A DNA stretch of 64,000 nucleotides from Ferrovibrio sp046297895 (GTDB taxonomy: Bacteria; Pseudomonadota; Alphaproteobacteria; Ferrovibrionales; Ferrovibrionaceae): the NCBI RefSeq assembly GCF_046297895.1, contig NZ_JBKBHC010000011.1, positions 17,565 through 81,564 of the forward strand, read 5' to 3'. The position numbers were made by a program, and so were the translations under genes. Position 1 is the stretch's first letter. Each line of letters opens with the position of its first letter. Under the pieces are notes generated by a model, which did not search any database, was not told the DNA's origin, and was given only the letters and a program-made list of their open reading frames with translations. Shown here piece by piece: positions 34,598-43,383 of the stretch.

Positions 34598-36235
34598 TTA
34601 TGTTATCACATCCGCGCCGCTGCGGCCGCTGCTCCGGCGCAGGCCGGTGACGCGCTCGGCGAATTCCGCCAGCGGGGCGATGCGCGCCTGCACGTCGTCA
34701 TGCTGACGCGCCGGATCGCGCTCGAACAATTCGAAATACAGCCTTACCGTGGCGCCTTCGGTGCCGGTGCCCGACAGGCGCGCGATCACGCGGGCGTCTT
34801 CGCCGCAGATCACGCGCAGGCCCTGGCGCCGGCTGACCGAATGGTCGATCGGATCGGTGTAGGCGAAATCGTCGGCTGCCGTGATCGTCATGTCGCCGAT
34901 GCGGCTGCCGGGCAGGGATGGCAGGGCGTCGCGCAGGCGCTGCAGGGCCTCGGCGGCGATGGTGGAGTCGACGGCCTCGTAGTCGTGGCGGCTGTAGTAA
35001 TGGCGGCCAAAGCGGCGCCAGTGGGCGGAGAGCAGCGAGGCGACGGTCTCGTCGGGCTTCGCAGCCAGAAGATTGAGCCAGAACAGCACGGCCCACAGGC
35101 CGTCCTTCTCGCGCACATGCGCCGACGAGGTGCCGTAGCTTTCCTCGCCGCACAGCGTGATGCGGCCGGCATCCAGCAGGTTGCCGAAGAACTTCCAGCC
35201 GGTCGGCGTCTCGAAGCAGGCCAGCCCCAGGCCGGCGGCCACCGCATCGGCAGCGCGGCTGGTCGGCATGGAGCGCGCCACGCCGGCGATGCCCTTGGCG
35301 TAACCGGGTACCAGGGATGCATTGGCAGCCAGCAGGGCCAGGCTGTCGCTGGGCGACACGGCAATGCCCTTGCCGAGGATCATATTGCGGTCGCCGTCGC
35401 CATCGGATGCGGCGGCGAAATCCAGTCGCTTCTCCAGCACGGTTTCGCGGAACAGTTCCTCCGCATGTGCGGGGTTGGGGTCGGGATGGCCGCCGCCGAA
35501 ATCCTCCTTCGGTTCGGCATTGATCACCGCATCCTTCGGCGCGCCCAGCATCTCGACCAGCAGGCGCTTGGCATATGGCCCGGTCACCGCATGCATGGCA
35601 TCGAAGCGGAAGCGGAAATCCGGCCGCCGGATCAGCGTGCGGATGGCGTCGAAATCGAACAGGGTTTCCAGCAGGGCCGCGTAATCGTCCACCGGATCGA
35701 TCACCTCCACCGCCATGCCATTGATATGCTGCAGGCTGACATGGTCCAGGTCGAGATCCTGGTGGTCGAACACGCGATAGCGGTCAATCTGCGTGGTGCG
35801 CCGGTAGATCGCCTCGGTCACCCCCTCGGGCGCAGGGCCGCCATTGCCGATATTGTACTTGATGCCGAAATCGCCGTCGGGCCCGCCGGGGTTATGGCTG
35901 GCCGACAGGACCAGGCCGCCCTGGGCGCCGTGGCGGCGGATCACCGCGCTGGCCGCCGGGGTGGAGAGGATGCCGGCGCGGCCGACCAGGGCGCGGGCGA
36001 TGCCGTTGGCGGCAGCCATGCGCAGGATCACCTGAATGGCCTGGCGGTTGAAGAAGCGGCCGTCGCCGCCCAGCACCAGCGTGCCGCCGCGCAGCTCGGC
36101 CTGCGTGTCGAACACCGACTGCACGAAGGCTTCCAGATAGCCCGGCTGCCGGAACACATTCACCTTCTTGCGCAGCCCCGACGTGCCGGGTTTCTGACCC
36201 TCGAAGGGCGTGATGGCGACCTCGCGCGCACTCAT
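34598..36235 (-). CDS. pgm: Phosphoglucomutase (alpha-D-glucose-phosphate specific)
   Basis: 545 residues from the ATG at 36235; a TTG two codons upstream is the only longer start. Catalytic serine loop LSASHNPGGPDGDFGIKYN and metal loop SDGDGDRNMI are intact, and the size matches eukaryote-type PgmA rather than ManB/AlgC. It interconverts glucose-6- and glucose-1-phosphate. The product is the substrate of RmlA encoded at 62 kb, and of glycogen/UDP-glucose synthesis. It sits between glpX and pgi. Confidence 0.95.
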   Translation of the reverse strand: MSAREVAITPFEGQKPGTSGLRKKVNVFRQPGYLEAFVQSVFDTQAELRGGTLVLGGDGRFFNRQAIQVILRMAAANGIARALVGRAGILSTPAASAVIRRHGAQGGLVLSASHNPGGPDGDFGIKYNIGNGGPAPEGVTEAIYRRTTQIDRYRVFDHQDLDLDHVSLQHINGMAVEVIDPVDDYAALLETLFDFDAIRTLIRRPDFRFRFDAMHAVTGPYAKRLLVEMLGAPKDAVINAEPKEDFGGGHPDPNPAHAEELFRETVLEKRLDFAAASDGDGDRNMILGKGIAVSPSDSLALLAANASLVPGYAKGIAGVARSMPTSRAADAVAAGLGLACFETPTGWKFFGNLLDAGRITLCGEESYGTSSAHVREKDGLWAVLFWLNLLAAKPDETVASLLSAHWRRFGRHYYSRHDYEAVDSTIAAEALQRLRDALPSLPGSRIGDMTITAADDFAYTDPIDHSVSRRQGLRVICGEDARVIARLSGTGTEGATVRLYFELFERDPARQHDDVQARIAPLAEFAERVTGLRRSSGRSGADVIT

Positions 36236-36254
36236 CGGCAAAAACTCGCTTGTC

Positions 36255-37214
36255 TCAGCGCGGCAGGCGACTGACCAGGTCGTAGCGCGCGCCGGTCTTG
36301 GCCATCAGGATCACGGTATGCAGGCGGGCGAAACCCTTTTCGATGATCACGCCGCGGCACAGCGGACCGGAATTGATGCCCGATGCCACGAAGATGGCAT
36401 CGTCGCTTTTCACCAGCTCGCTGCCGCTCATCCATTTGCCGCTGTCGAGGCCGAAAGCTTTCACCTTGGCGGCCTCCTCCTCGCCCTGGGGATCGACGCG
36501 GCCGAAGAACTCACCGCCCAGCGCCTTGGTGAAGATCGCGGTGATGATGCCTTCGGGCGAACCGCCGGTGCCGAACAGGGCGTCGACGTTGTGGCCTTTC
36601 TGCAGCGCCATGAAGGCGCCGGCCACGTCGCCGTTTTCCTGCAGCATGGTGCGGGCGCCGGCATCGTGGATGTCCTTGATCATCGCGTGATGCCGCTTGC
36701 GGTTCAGCACGAAAATGCGCAGTTCGGAAACCGGCTTGTTCAGAGCGGCCGACAGGGCTTCCAGCTTCTTCTTCACCGGCCAGGTCGGATCGATCTTGCC
36801 CTTGGCGGCAGCCGGCACCACCAGCTTGTCCATGTAGAAGCTTGGGCCCAGGTCGAACATGGCGCCGCGCGGCGCGAGCGCAAATACGGCCATCGAATTG
36901 TCGACGCCATTGGCCATGTTGGTCGTGCCCTCGATGGGATCGACGGCGATCTCGATCTCGGGCTCACCACTACCAATGCGTTCGCCGCGATACAGCAGCG
37001 GAGCGTGATCCTTCTCGCCCTCGCCGATCATCACCACGGCGTTGATGTTGATCTGCCCCAGCGCCTTGCGCATGGCATCCACGGCGGCGCCGTCGCCTTC
37101 CTCCTTCTTGCTGCGGCCGACCCACTCATAGGCGGCCAGCGCGGCGGCCTCGGTTACCAGGCGGAGAGCGAACGGAAAATCGGCGCGGTCGAAGGGACCG
37201 GGACGGGTGGACAT
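36255..37214 (-). CDS. glpX: Fructose-1,6-bisphosphatase class II
   Basis: 319 residues. Class II marks: VMIGEGEKDHAPLLY and VDPIEGTTNMANG (metal and phosphate site). Dephosphorylates fructose-1,6-bisphosphate, the committed gluconeogenic step. It is the first gene of glpX-pgm-pgi, an order that turns triose-derived carbon into glucose-6- and glucose-1-phosphate. This suits an organism living on acids and acyl-CoAs, as the rest of the window suggests. Confidence 0.95.
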   Translation of the reverse strand: MSTRPGPFDRADFPFALRLVTEAAALAAYEWVGRSKKEEGDGAAVDAMRKALGQININAVVMIGEGEKDHAPLLYRGERIGSGEPEIEIAVDPIEGTTNMANGVDNSMAVFALAPRGAMFDLGPSFYMDKLVVPAAAKGKIDPTWPVKKKLEALSAALNKPVSELRIFVLNRKRHHAMIKDIHDAGARTMLQENGDVAGAFMALQKGHNVDALFGTGGSPEGIITAIFTKALGGEFFGRVDPQGEEEAAKVKAFGLDSGKWMSGSELVKSDDAIFVASGINSGPLCRGVIIEKGFARLHTVILMAKTGARYDLVSRLPR

Positions 37215-37345
37215 GGGTGGAAACTCCGAGGCAGAGATAGGCGGCAGACAGGGCCGGTTCGTCCAGCCAGTTTATTCCTTGGAAATACGGCAAAAACCGG
37301 GCGAGGCCAAGGCGGAGCGGGTGTTTTTCGCTCTGAATCGGCCGC

Positions 37346-38197
37346 TTATTGGTCGAAGCGCCGGCGCCAGAATTCCTGGCTCTGTCGTTCGCCCACGTCG
37401 CAGCCCTTCGGGTATCGGTAGCCCGACTGGACCTTCTGCGTCATGACCGGCGCAGGATTGGTTCTCGGGGTCGGCTTCTGGGCGATCTCCAGGATCAGCT
37501 TGCGCCGGACCGCCTCGCCGAACGTGTCGAAGCTTTCCGCCACCACCACGAAGGAACCGGGGCCGCCGATCACGCAGCCCTCGTAATAGCGGTCCAGGTC
37601 CTCCAGCACGGGAAAGCCCCAGGTATTCTGCTTCCCGTTCATGATCGGCAGGCCGTTGATTACGATGCCGGCGGCAAGCGCGCGGTCGCGCGCCAGGTCC
37701 ACCGGCCCGCCATCGTTGTTCGGCCCGTCGCCCGAGATGTCCAGCACCTGCCGCATGCCCTTGTAGGGGCCGCTGCCGAAGCGCGGAATGGCATGGAGGA
37801 TGGCGCCGGTGATGCTGGTGCGCCGTGCAGTGCGGATCGGATGGTCCAGCAGCCGCCGCGCCACCGCCTCGGCGCTGGCCTGGTCGGAAACCAGCGTCCA
37901 GTCGAGGATGTCGCCCTGGGTGGTGCTGTCGGCCCATTCGAAGTAGGCCAGCGCGATCTTGCCGTGGATGCCGCCGCGGATCGCCTTCACGACGCTCGGA
38001 TGCATGATCGCCCTGGCATAGCCGTCGCGCTGCAGCCGCGCCTCGTCGGGGTCGATGCTGCCCGAGATGTCGACGGCCAGAAGCAATTCCAGATCGACCG
38101 GGATCTTGTCCGCTGCACCGGCATTCGACGCCGTCACCGCCGGACCCAAACCCGCAAGCCACGCCAGCACCAGAAGGACCGGGAGCCTGAACTGCAT
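37346..38197 (-). CDS. DUF1194 von Willebrand factor A domain protein
   Basis: 283 residues with a signal peptide (first ~28 residues, ending in NAGA). The VWA metal-ion-dependent adhesion site starts at LLLAVDISGSIDPDEA (D-x-S-x-S), with a later Thr (TSITGAI) and Asp (ISGDGPNNDGG) completing it. This is the alphaproteobacterial DUF1194 family of exported VWA proteins, function unknown, probably binding a periplasmic or surface partner through the metal. It is divergent from the UbiH-like gene. Confidence 0.88.
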   Translation of the reverse strand: MQFRLPVLLVLAWLAGLGPAVTASNAGAADKIPVDLELLLAVDISGSIDPDEARLQRDGYARAIMHPSVVKAIRGGIHGKIALAYFEWADSTTQGDILDWTLVSDQASAEAVARRLLDHPIRTARRTSITGAILHAIPRFGSGPYKGMRQVLDISGDGPNNDGGPVDLARDRALAAGIVINGLPIMNGKQNTWGFPVLEDLDRYYEGCVIGGPGSFVVVAESFDTFGEAVRRKLILEIAQKPTPRTNPAPVMTQKVQSGYRYPKGCDVGERQSQEFWRRRFDQ

Positions 38198-38299
38198 GGG
38201 GCGAGGCTAGTACGGCTGCGACATCGCGTCCATCGCAGACTGCGGACCGGTCGGCGTCCGGGGCTGGACAAGCCGGCCGCACCTGCCGATGTTACGGCC

Positions 38300-39547
38300 A
38301 TGAACAGCGTTACCCGCCTCTATGATGTAGCCGTGGTCGGCGGCGGCCTGGCCGGCCTGACCCAGGCTATCGCCTTGGCGCGGCACGGTCTTTCGGTGGC
38401 TGTGATCGACCGCGAAGACCCGGCGCGGGCGCTCGGCGCCGGTTTCGACGGCCGGGTCTCGGCCATCGCGCTGGCATCCCAGCGGATGCTGGAGGCGATC
38501 GGCCTGTGGGCGCATGTTTCCGAGTCCCAGCCGATGTGGGACATCCGCGTCTCCGATGGCGACTCGCTGCTCTTCGTGCATTACGACCATCGAGAACTGG
38601 GCGACCGGCCGTTTGGCTACTTGGTCGAGAACCGCGTGATGCGGCACGCCCAGCAGGGCGCCATTGCCGAGTTGCCCGACCTGCACCTGATGGCGCCGAT
38701 GACGGCGACGCAGATCGAATACGGTGCGGCCGGTTCCGGCGCGCCGGCCCGGCTCGCTCTGGCCGATGGCCGACTGATCGAGGCGCGGCTGGTGATCGGC
38801 GCCGATGGTCGGCCGTCGGCGATCCGGCAGCAGGCCGGCATCCGCACGCTGAACTGGTCGTACGAGCAGACCGGCATCGTCTGCACCGTGGGGCACGAAC
38901 TGGCGCATGGCGGCGTGGCGCAGGAGCGGTTCCTGCCGGCCGGGCCGTTTGCCATCCTGCCGATGACCGATGCGGCCGACGGCACGCATCGCTCCTCGCT
39001 GGTCTGGACCGAGCCGACGCAGCGCGCCGCCGCCATCATGGCGCTGAACGACGAGGATTTCGCCGCCGAGATGCGCCAGCGCTTCGGCGACGGCTATGGC
39101 GATACGCGCGTCCTCGGGCCCCGCTGGTCCTATCCGCTCACCTTCCTGCTGGCCCAGCGCTATACCGATCACCGCCTGGCCCTGATCGGCGACGCGGCGC
39201 ACGGCATCCATCCCATTGCAGGCCAGGGCCTCAATCTCGGGTTGCGCGACATCGCCGCGCTGACCGAGGCGCTGGTGGAGGCGAAACGGCTTGGCCTCGA
39301 TATCGGCCGGATTGACGTGCTGGAACGCTACGAGCGCTGGCGCCGTGTGGATAACGTGGTGCTGTCGGCCGTCACCGATGGCCTGACCCGGCTGTTCTCC
39401 AACGACATCGCGCCGATCCGCATGGCCCGCGATCTGGGACTCGGACTGGTCGAACGCATTCCGCCGCTGAAGAAATTCTTCATGCGGCATGCCATGGGCG
39501 ATGTCGGGCGTCTGCCGCGCCTGCTGCGCGGCGAAAAACTGGGCTGA
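38300..39547 (+). CDS. UbiH/UbiF/COQ6-family FAD-dependent hydroxylase
   Basis: 415 residues from the ATG at 38300; the long in-frame upstream extension is antisense to the VWA gene. Marks: VAVVGGGLAGL (FAD dinucleotide fold), GFDGRVSAIALAS (family DGRxSAI), and GDAAHGIHPIAGQGLNLG (second FAD motif). These flavoenzymes hydroxylate the ring of ubiquinone precursors. The position (C1, C5 or C6) cannot be assigned by sight; alphaproteobacteria often have two or three paralogs with differing regioselectivity. Confidence 0.9.
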   Translation: MNSVTRLYDVAVVGGGLAGLTQAIALARHGLSVAVIDREDPARALGAGFDGRVSAIALASQRMLEAIGLWAHVSESQPMWDIRVSDGDSLLFVHYDHRELGDRPFGYLVENRVMRHAQQGAIAELPDLHLMAPMTATQIEYGAAGSGAPARLALADGRLIEARLVIGADGRPSAIRQQAGIRTLNWSYEQTGIVCTVGHELAHGGVAQERFLPAGPFAILPMTDAADGTHRSSLVWTEPTQRAAAIMALNDEDFAAEMRQRFGDGYGDTRVLGPRWSYPLTFLLAQRYTDHRLALIGDAAHGIHPIAGQGLNLGLRDIAALTEALVEAKRLGLDIGRIDVLERYERWRRVDNVVLSAVTDGLTRLFSNDIAPIRMARDLGLGLVERIPPLKKFFMRHAMGDVGRLPRLLRGEKLG

Positions 39548-39637
39548 TGGCAAAAAAACGCAATAATCCATTACGGTTTTCGGGCGCTGGATCGTCTCTA
39601 GAAGGGGAGACCTGTCCTCTGTCATCCGGAGCCGTGC

Positions 39638-40813
39638 ATGAGCGTGAAAACCTTCAAGATCTGGTACCTGACCCATAAATGGACCAGCCTGATCTGCACG
39701 GCTTTCATGCTGCTTCTCTGCATCACCGGCCTGCCGCTGATCTTCCATCACGAGATCGAACATCTGCTGGGCGATGCCATCGAGGCGCCGGCCATGCCGG
39801 CCGGCACGCCGCTCACCTCGCTGGATCGCGTCATCGTGGCTGCGCAGCAGGCCCTGCCCGACGAGAAACCCCTGTTTGTCTCATGGGATCCGGACGAGCC
39901 GGAACTGGTCTTTGTCACCGCCGCCAAAACGCCGACCGAGGCCCAGGATTTCCGTTTCCTCGCCCTGGATGCGCGCACCGCCCAGATCCTGAAAACCGAT
40001 TCCTCCGACCAGCTCGATTTCATGCGAGTGATGTTCCGCCTGCATGTCGACCTGTTCGCTGGCCTGCCGGGCATGCTGTTCCTGGGTTTCATGGGCCTGC
40101 TGTTTGTGGTTGCGATCATCACCGGCGTTGCCGTCTATGGTCCACTTATGCGCAAGCTGGATTTCGGCACCGTGCGCAAGCAGCGCTCGACCCGCATCAA
40201 ATGGCTCGACCTGCACAACATGCTGGGCATTGTCACGCTGGTCTGGGCGCTGGTGGTGGGCGGTACCGGCGTGATCAACACCTGGGCCGACCTGATCTTC
40301 AAATACTGGCAGCATGACCAGCTCGCCCAGATGGTGGCGCCTTATGCCGGACAGCCGGTGCCGCAAACCCTGGGCTCGCTGCAGGCCGCCGTCGAAACCG
40401 CGCACCGCGCCGTGCCGGGTTCCACGCCGCGCTTCGTCGCTTTCCCCGGCACCAATTTCTCCAGTCCGCATCATTACGCGGTGTTCATGCGCGGCGACAC
40501 GCCGCTGACCAGCCGCCTGCTGCAGCCCGTGCTGGTCGATGTCGTCACCGCCGAACTCACCGACACGCGCAAGCTGCCCTGGTATGCCGCCACGCTGCTG
40601 GTGTCGCAGCCGCTGCATTTCGGCGATTACGGCGGGCTGCCCCTGCAGGTGATCTGGGCCCTGCTGGATATCGTCACCATCGTGGTGCTCGGCAGCGGGC
40701 TGTATCTGTGGCTGGCCCGCCGGCGCAACAATCCGGTGGAACAGCGCATCGCCGAATTGGAACGCGAGGCCGCGATCACGCCCGTGCTCGCCACCCGGAG
40801 TGCCGCGGAATGA
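39638..40813 (+). CDS. PepSY-associated transmembrane protein
   Basis: 391 residues with four membrane helices (about residues 13-35, 145-168, 190-215 and 345-370) and large periplasmic loops, the PepSY-TM plan. The first helix region begins YLTHKWTSLICTAFMLLLC, with the conserved His-Lys/Trp before the helix. Members are linked to iron uptake or metal reduction at the inner membrane, often near TonB receptors, which are absent here. Its stop overlaps the start of a 58-residue gene (ATGA), so the two are coupled. Confidence 0.88.
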   Translation: MSVKTFKIWYLTHKWTSLICTAFMLLLCITGLPLIFHHEIEHLLGDAIEAPAMPAGTPLTSLDRVIVAAQQALPDEKPLFVSWDPDEPELVFVTAAKTPTEAQDFRFLALDARTAQILKTDSSDQLDFMRVMFRLHVDLFAGLPGMLFLGFMGLLFVVAIITGVAVYGPLMRKLDFGTVRKQRSTRIKWLDLHNMLGIVTLVWALVVGGTGVINTWADLIFKYWQHDQLAQMVAPYAGQPVPQTLGSLQAAVETAHRAVPGSTPRFVAFPGTNFSSPHHYAVFMRGDTPLTSRLLQPVLVDVVTAELTDTRKLPWYAATLLVSQPLHFGDYGGLPLQVIWALLDIVTIVVLGSGLYLWLARRRNNPVEQRIAELEREAAITPVLATRSAAE

Positions 40814-40986
40814 AATCACCTTTCCTGCGTCTGTGGGGCATGCCGATCCTGCTCGGCATTCTCAGCGGTGTCGGCCTCGTCGCCGCTCTGGTCGCCGATG
40901 GCTGGGGCGATACGCTGTCGTGGTTGACGCTGGGCCTGCTGGTCGTGCTAATGGCCTGGTATTGGTTCAGGCCGGTGCGGCGTTAA
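40810..40986 (+). CDS. Small 58-residue membrane protein coupled to the PepSY gene
   Basis: 58 residues with two hydrophobic helices (about 11-28 and 36-51) and a basic end WYWFRPVRR. Its ATG overlaps the PepSY stop by 4 bp (ATGA). Small two-helix proteins commonly follow PepSY-TM genes and may help assemble or regulate them. The 3' end overlaps the convergent DUF971 gene by 4 bp. Confidence 0.7.
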   Translation: MKSPFLRLWGMPILLGILSGVGLVAALVADGWGDTLSWLTLGLLVVLMAWYWFRPVRR

Positions 40987-41378
40987 GAGCGGCGCGGCTC
41001 ACGGCTCAGGCCCCGTTCCTCCAGCCGCTTCAGGTAATCGGCCCACAGCGCGTCCTGGTCGTGGCCGCGGTCGTAGAACCATTCCCAGCTATAGAGGCCG
41101 GTATCGTGCAGGTCGTCGAATTTCAGGCGCACGGCATAGGTGCCGACCGGCTCGATGCCGATGATGCCGACATGGCGGCGGCCGGGCACCAGGGTCTTCT
41201 GGCCGGCGCCATGGCCCTGCACCTCGGCCGAGGGGCTTTCGATGCGCAGGAATTCCGCCGTGAAGGAAAACGCCTTGCCGTCGGCAAACGCCACCTCCAG
41301 CCGCTTCTCGGCCGAGATGTAGCGCAGGTCGGTGCAGGCCGGCCGGCCGGCCTGTTGGTAGGGCGAGTTGGGATTCAT
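40983..41378 (-). CDS. DUF971 protein (GBBH-like N-terminal domain)
   Basis: 131 residues. Family DUF971: LRYISAEKRLEVAFADGK at the N-terminus and VRLKFDDLHDTGLYSWEW, the conserved gamma-butyrobetaine-hydroxylase-like beta domain. Related domains occur in Fe-S carrier context (the ApbC/Mrp-associated N-terminal domain), so a scaffold or iron-sulfur role has been suggested; function is unproven. It is the last gene of the CnoX-LON-Trm112-DUF971 cluster. Confidence 0.88.
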   Translation of the reverse strand: MNPNSPYQQAGRPACTDLRYISAEKRLEVAFADGKAFSFTAEFLRIESPSAEVQGHGAGQKTLVPGRRHVGIIGIEPVGTYAVRLKFDDLHDTGLYSWEWFYDRGHDQDALWADYLKRLEERGLSREPRRS

Positions 41379-41391
41379 TGCCGGCTGGGGA

Positions 41392-41604
41392 TTACCGTAC
41401 GTGAGCGGGGCGGTCGTCGAGCTGGCGCGCCTCGTCCACCAGCATGATCGGGATGCCGTCGCGGATCGGGAAGGCCAGGCCGGCCTTGTCGCTCACCAGC
41501 TCGTTGCGGGCGCGGTCGTAGGTCAGCGGACCCTTGGTAACCGGGCAGACCAGCAGTTCGAGCAGTTTGGGGTCGACCGGCGCGGCAGCCTTTGCATCGC
41601 TCAT
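41392..41604 (-). CDS. Trm112 family / UPF0434 small protein
   Basis: 70 residues from the second of two tandem ATGs, chosen because GGAG is 6 nt upstream of it and only 3 nt from the first. Marks: LLELLVCPVTKGPL and LAFPIRDGIPIMLVDEAR. Only one of the usual zinc Cys pairs is visible, as in many UPF0434 members. Eukaryote Trm112 activates methyltransferases; the bacterial role is unclear. It lies between LON-domain and DUF971 genes. Confidence 0.88.
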   Translation of the reverse strand: MSDAKAAAPVDPKLLELLVCPVTKGPLTYDRARNELVSDKAGLAFPIRDGIPIMLVDEARQLDDRPAHVR

Positions 41605-41628
41605 CATCGTCTCCTTCGGTTCGACGGT

Positions 41629-42306
41629 TCAGTTCAGGAGGGGGCCGCGGCGTGGGCCGGCAGCCTCCAGCAGGGCCATTTCCAGCAGGGTGGTCAGCAT
41701 GGCGGCGCGGGCGGGAAAATCCGCCGCCTCCAGCAGGGCCTGCTTCTCGCCCGGCGTGAACGGGCAGATCATGGCCAGCGAATGCACCAGCAGGTCGTCG
41801 GGCGCGGCGTTGATCGAGTCCCAGTCGGCCGGCAGGTTGTGCCGCTCGCAATAGCCGCGCAGCGCGTTCAGCAGGCGCGGGCGGTCGAACTGGCCGGGCG
41901 GCACGTCGGCGAGGTCGTCGGCATAGGCGTCGTAATCCGCTTCCACCTGGCGATACAGGGTACCGGCATCCTCCAGCTCGCGCGCGATGGCGAAGCGGCA
42001 CAGGCCGCGCAGGGTGATCAGGATGCGGCCATCGTCGGTCTCGGCCGCCGAGACGATCTGCCCCACGCAGCCGATGCGATAGACATCCTGGCGCTTGTGG
42101 CGCGTTTCGGGTTCGGTCGGCTGGATCATGCCAATCAGCTTCGTGCCGCGAATGGCGTCGCGCGTCATCGACAGATAGCGCGGCTCGAAGATGTTGAGCG
42201 GCAGCAGGCCGCGCGGCAGCAGCAGGACGCCGGTGAGCGGAAAGATCGGAATGACGCCGCCGAGTTCGGCAACGGAGCCGGGCAGGGATTCGGCGTCGTC
42301 GCTCAT
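41629..42306 (-). CDS. LON peptidase N-terminal domain-like protein
   Basis: 225 residues. It matches the stand-alone LON substrate-binding domain: IPIFPLTGVLLLPRGLLPLNIFE (positions about 19-41) and GCVGQIVSAAETDDGR. No ATPase or protease domain follows, so it is not a protease. The start overlaps the stop of the CnoX-like gene (ATGA, 4 bp), so translation is coupled. A role in proteostasis with the CnoX-like protein is plausible. Confidence 0.9.
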   Translation of the reverse strand: MSDDAESLPGSVAELGGVIPIFPLTGVLLLPRGLLPLNIFEPRYLSMTRDAIRGTKLIGMIQPTEPETRHKRQDVYRIGCVGQIVSAAETDDGRILITLRGLCRFAIARELEDAGTLYRQVEADYDAYADDLADVPPGQFDRPRLLNALRGYCERHNLPADWDSINAAPDDLLVHSLAMICPFTPGEKQALLEAADFPARAAMLTTLLEMALLEAAGPRRGPLLN

Positions 42307-43235
42307 GCGAACAGGATGGACGACAGCCGCCGGCGCGCATCCACCGTGATCGGGTCCATCGGACCCAACGCTTCGAACATCTTCACGAGCTGCTTGCGTG
42401 CGGCCTCGTCGTTCCATTTGCGGTCGCGCTTGACGATGTCGAGCAGCTGGTCGACGGCTTCCTGCGCGCGGTTGGCGCCGTGCAGGGCCAGCGCGTAGTC
42501 GAAGCGGGCCTGATGGTCGTTCGGATTGGCGGCGACGGCGGCTTCCAGCGGCTTGAGCTGGTGCGCGGCCTGCGAGCCTTCCTCGTGCAGCTGGATCGCC
42601 GAGCGGGCGGCATGCACTTCGGCATGTTCCTTCTGCGCCTCCGGCACCTGGGCCAGCACTTCCTTGGCTTCCTCGATCTCGCCCATCCCCACCAGGGCGC
42701 GGGCCAGGCCGCCAAGGGCCGCCGGATTCTCGGGCTCGGTGCCCAAGGCGGTCGAGAAGGCCTGGGCGGCCTCCGGGTAATCCTGCGCCGCCAGCGCGGC
42801 CTTGCCGGCCTCGATGGCTTGGGTCGCGGTGTCGCCTTCCAGCGCGCCGCCGGCCAGGCCCTCGACGAATTTCTTGAGCTGGCTTTCCGGTAGGGCGCCG
42901 ACGAAGCCGTCCACCGGCTGGCCCTTGGAGAAGGCATAGACGGCGGGGATCGACTGGATGCGCAGCTGCTGGGCCAGGGGCTGGTTCTTCGGATCGTCGA
43001 CGTTGATCTTCACCAGGCGCAGCTTGCCGTTGGCGGCCTTCACCGTCTTTTCCAGCAGGGGCCCCAGCGTCTTGCAGGGGCCGCACCACGGCGCCCAGAA
43101 ATCCACCAGCACGGGCACGCTCATCGAGGCCTGCACCACGTCCTGCATGAAGGTGGTGATGTCGGCATCCTTGATAAGCTCGGAAGCGGCGGGGCCGGAT
43201 GCGGGTTTGGGTGAAAGGTCCATGGCGGCGGTCAT
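42303..43235 (-). CDS. Thioredoxin-domain co-chaperone, CnoX/YbbN-like
   Basis: 310 residues from the ATG at 43235; a second ATG at 43223 is possible, as neither has a strong ribosome site. N-terminal thioredoxin domain with VLVDFWAPWCGPCKTLGPL (both Cys kept, unlike the SxxC of E. coli YbbN), then three or four TPR-like helical repeats (about 130-310). CnoX proteins protect substrates from over-oxidation and hand them to chaperones. First gene of the cluster that continues with LON-domain, Trm112 and DUF971. Confidence 0.9.
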   Translation of the reverse strand: MTAAMDLSPKPASGPAASELIKDADITTFMQDVVQASMSVPVLVDFWAPWCGPCKTLGPLLEKTVKAANGKLRLVKINVDDPKNQPLAQQLRIQSIPAVYAFSKGQPVDGFVGALPESQLKKFVEGLAGGALEGDTATQAIEAGKAALAAQDYPEAAQAFSTALGTEPENPAALGGLARALVGMGEIEEAKEVLAQVPEAQKEHAEVHAARSAIQLHEEGSQAAHQLKPLEAAVAANPNDHQARFDYALALHGANRAQEAVDQLLDIVKRDRKWNDEAARKQLVKMFEALGPMDPITVDARRRLSSILFA

Positions 43236-43383
43236 CGCGATCTGAAAGGGGTTGAATGGTTCAGAGATAATGGCGCGGCGGGCAAAAGCCAACGGCCCGC
43301 CGCCGCAAATGCCGACAGGCATGGCGAAAATATAGGCAGGCCCGGGCTGCCTTCAAGCGCGGGAATCGGCCATTCGTCATGGT

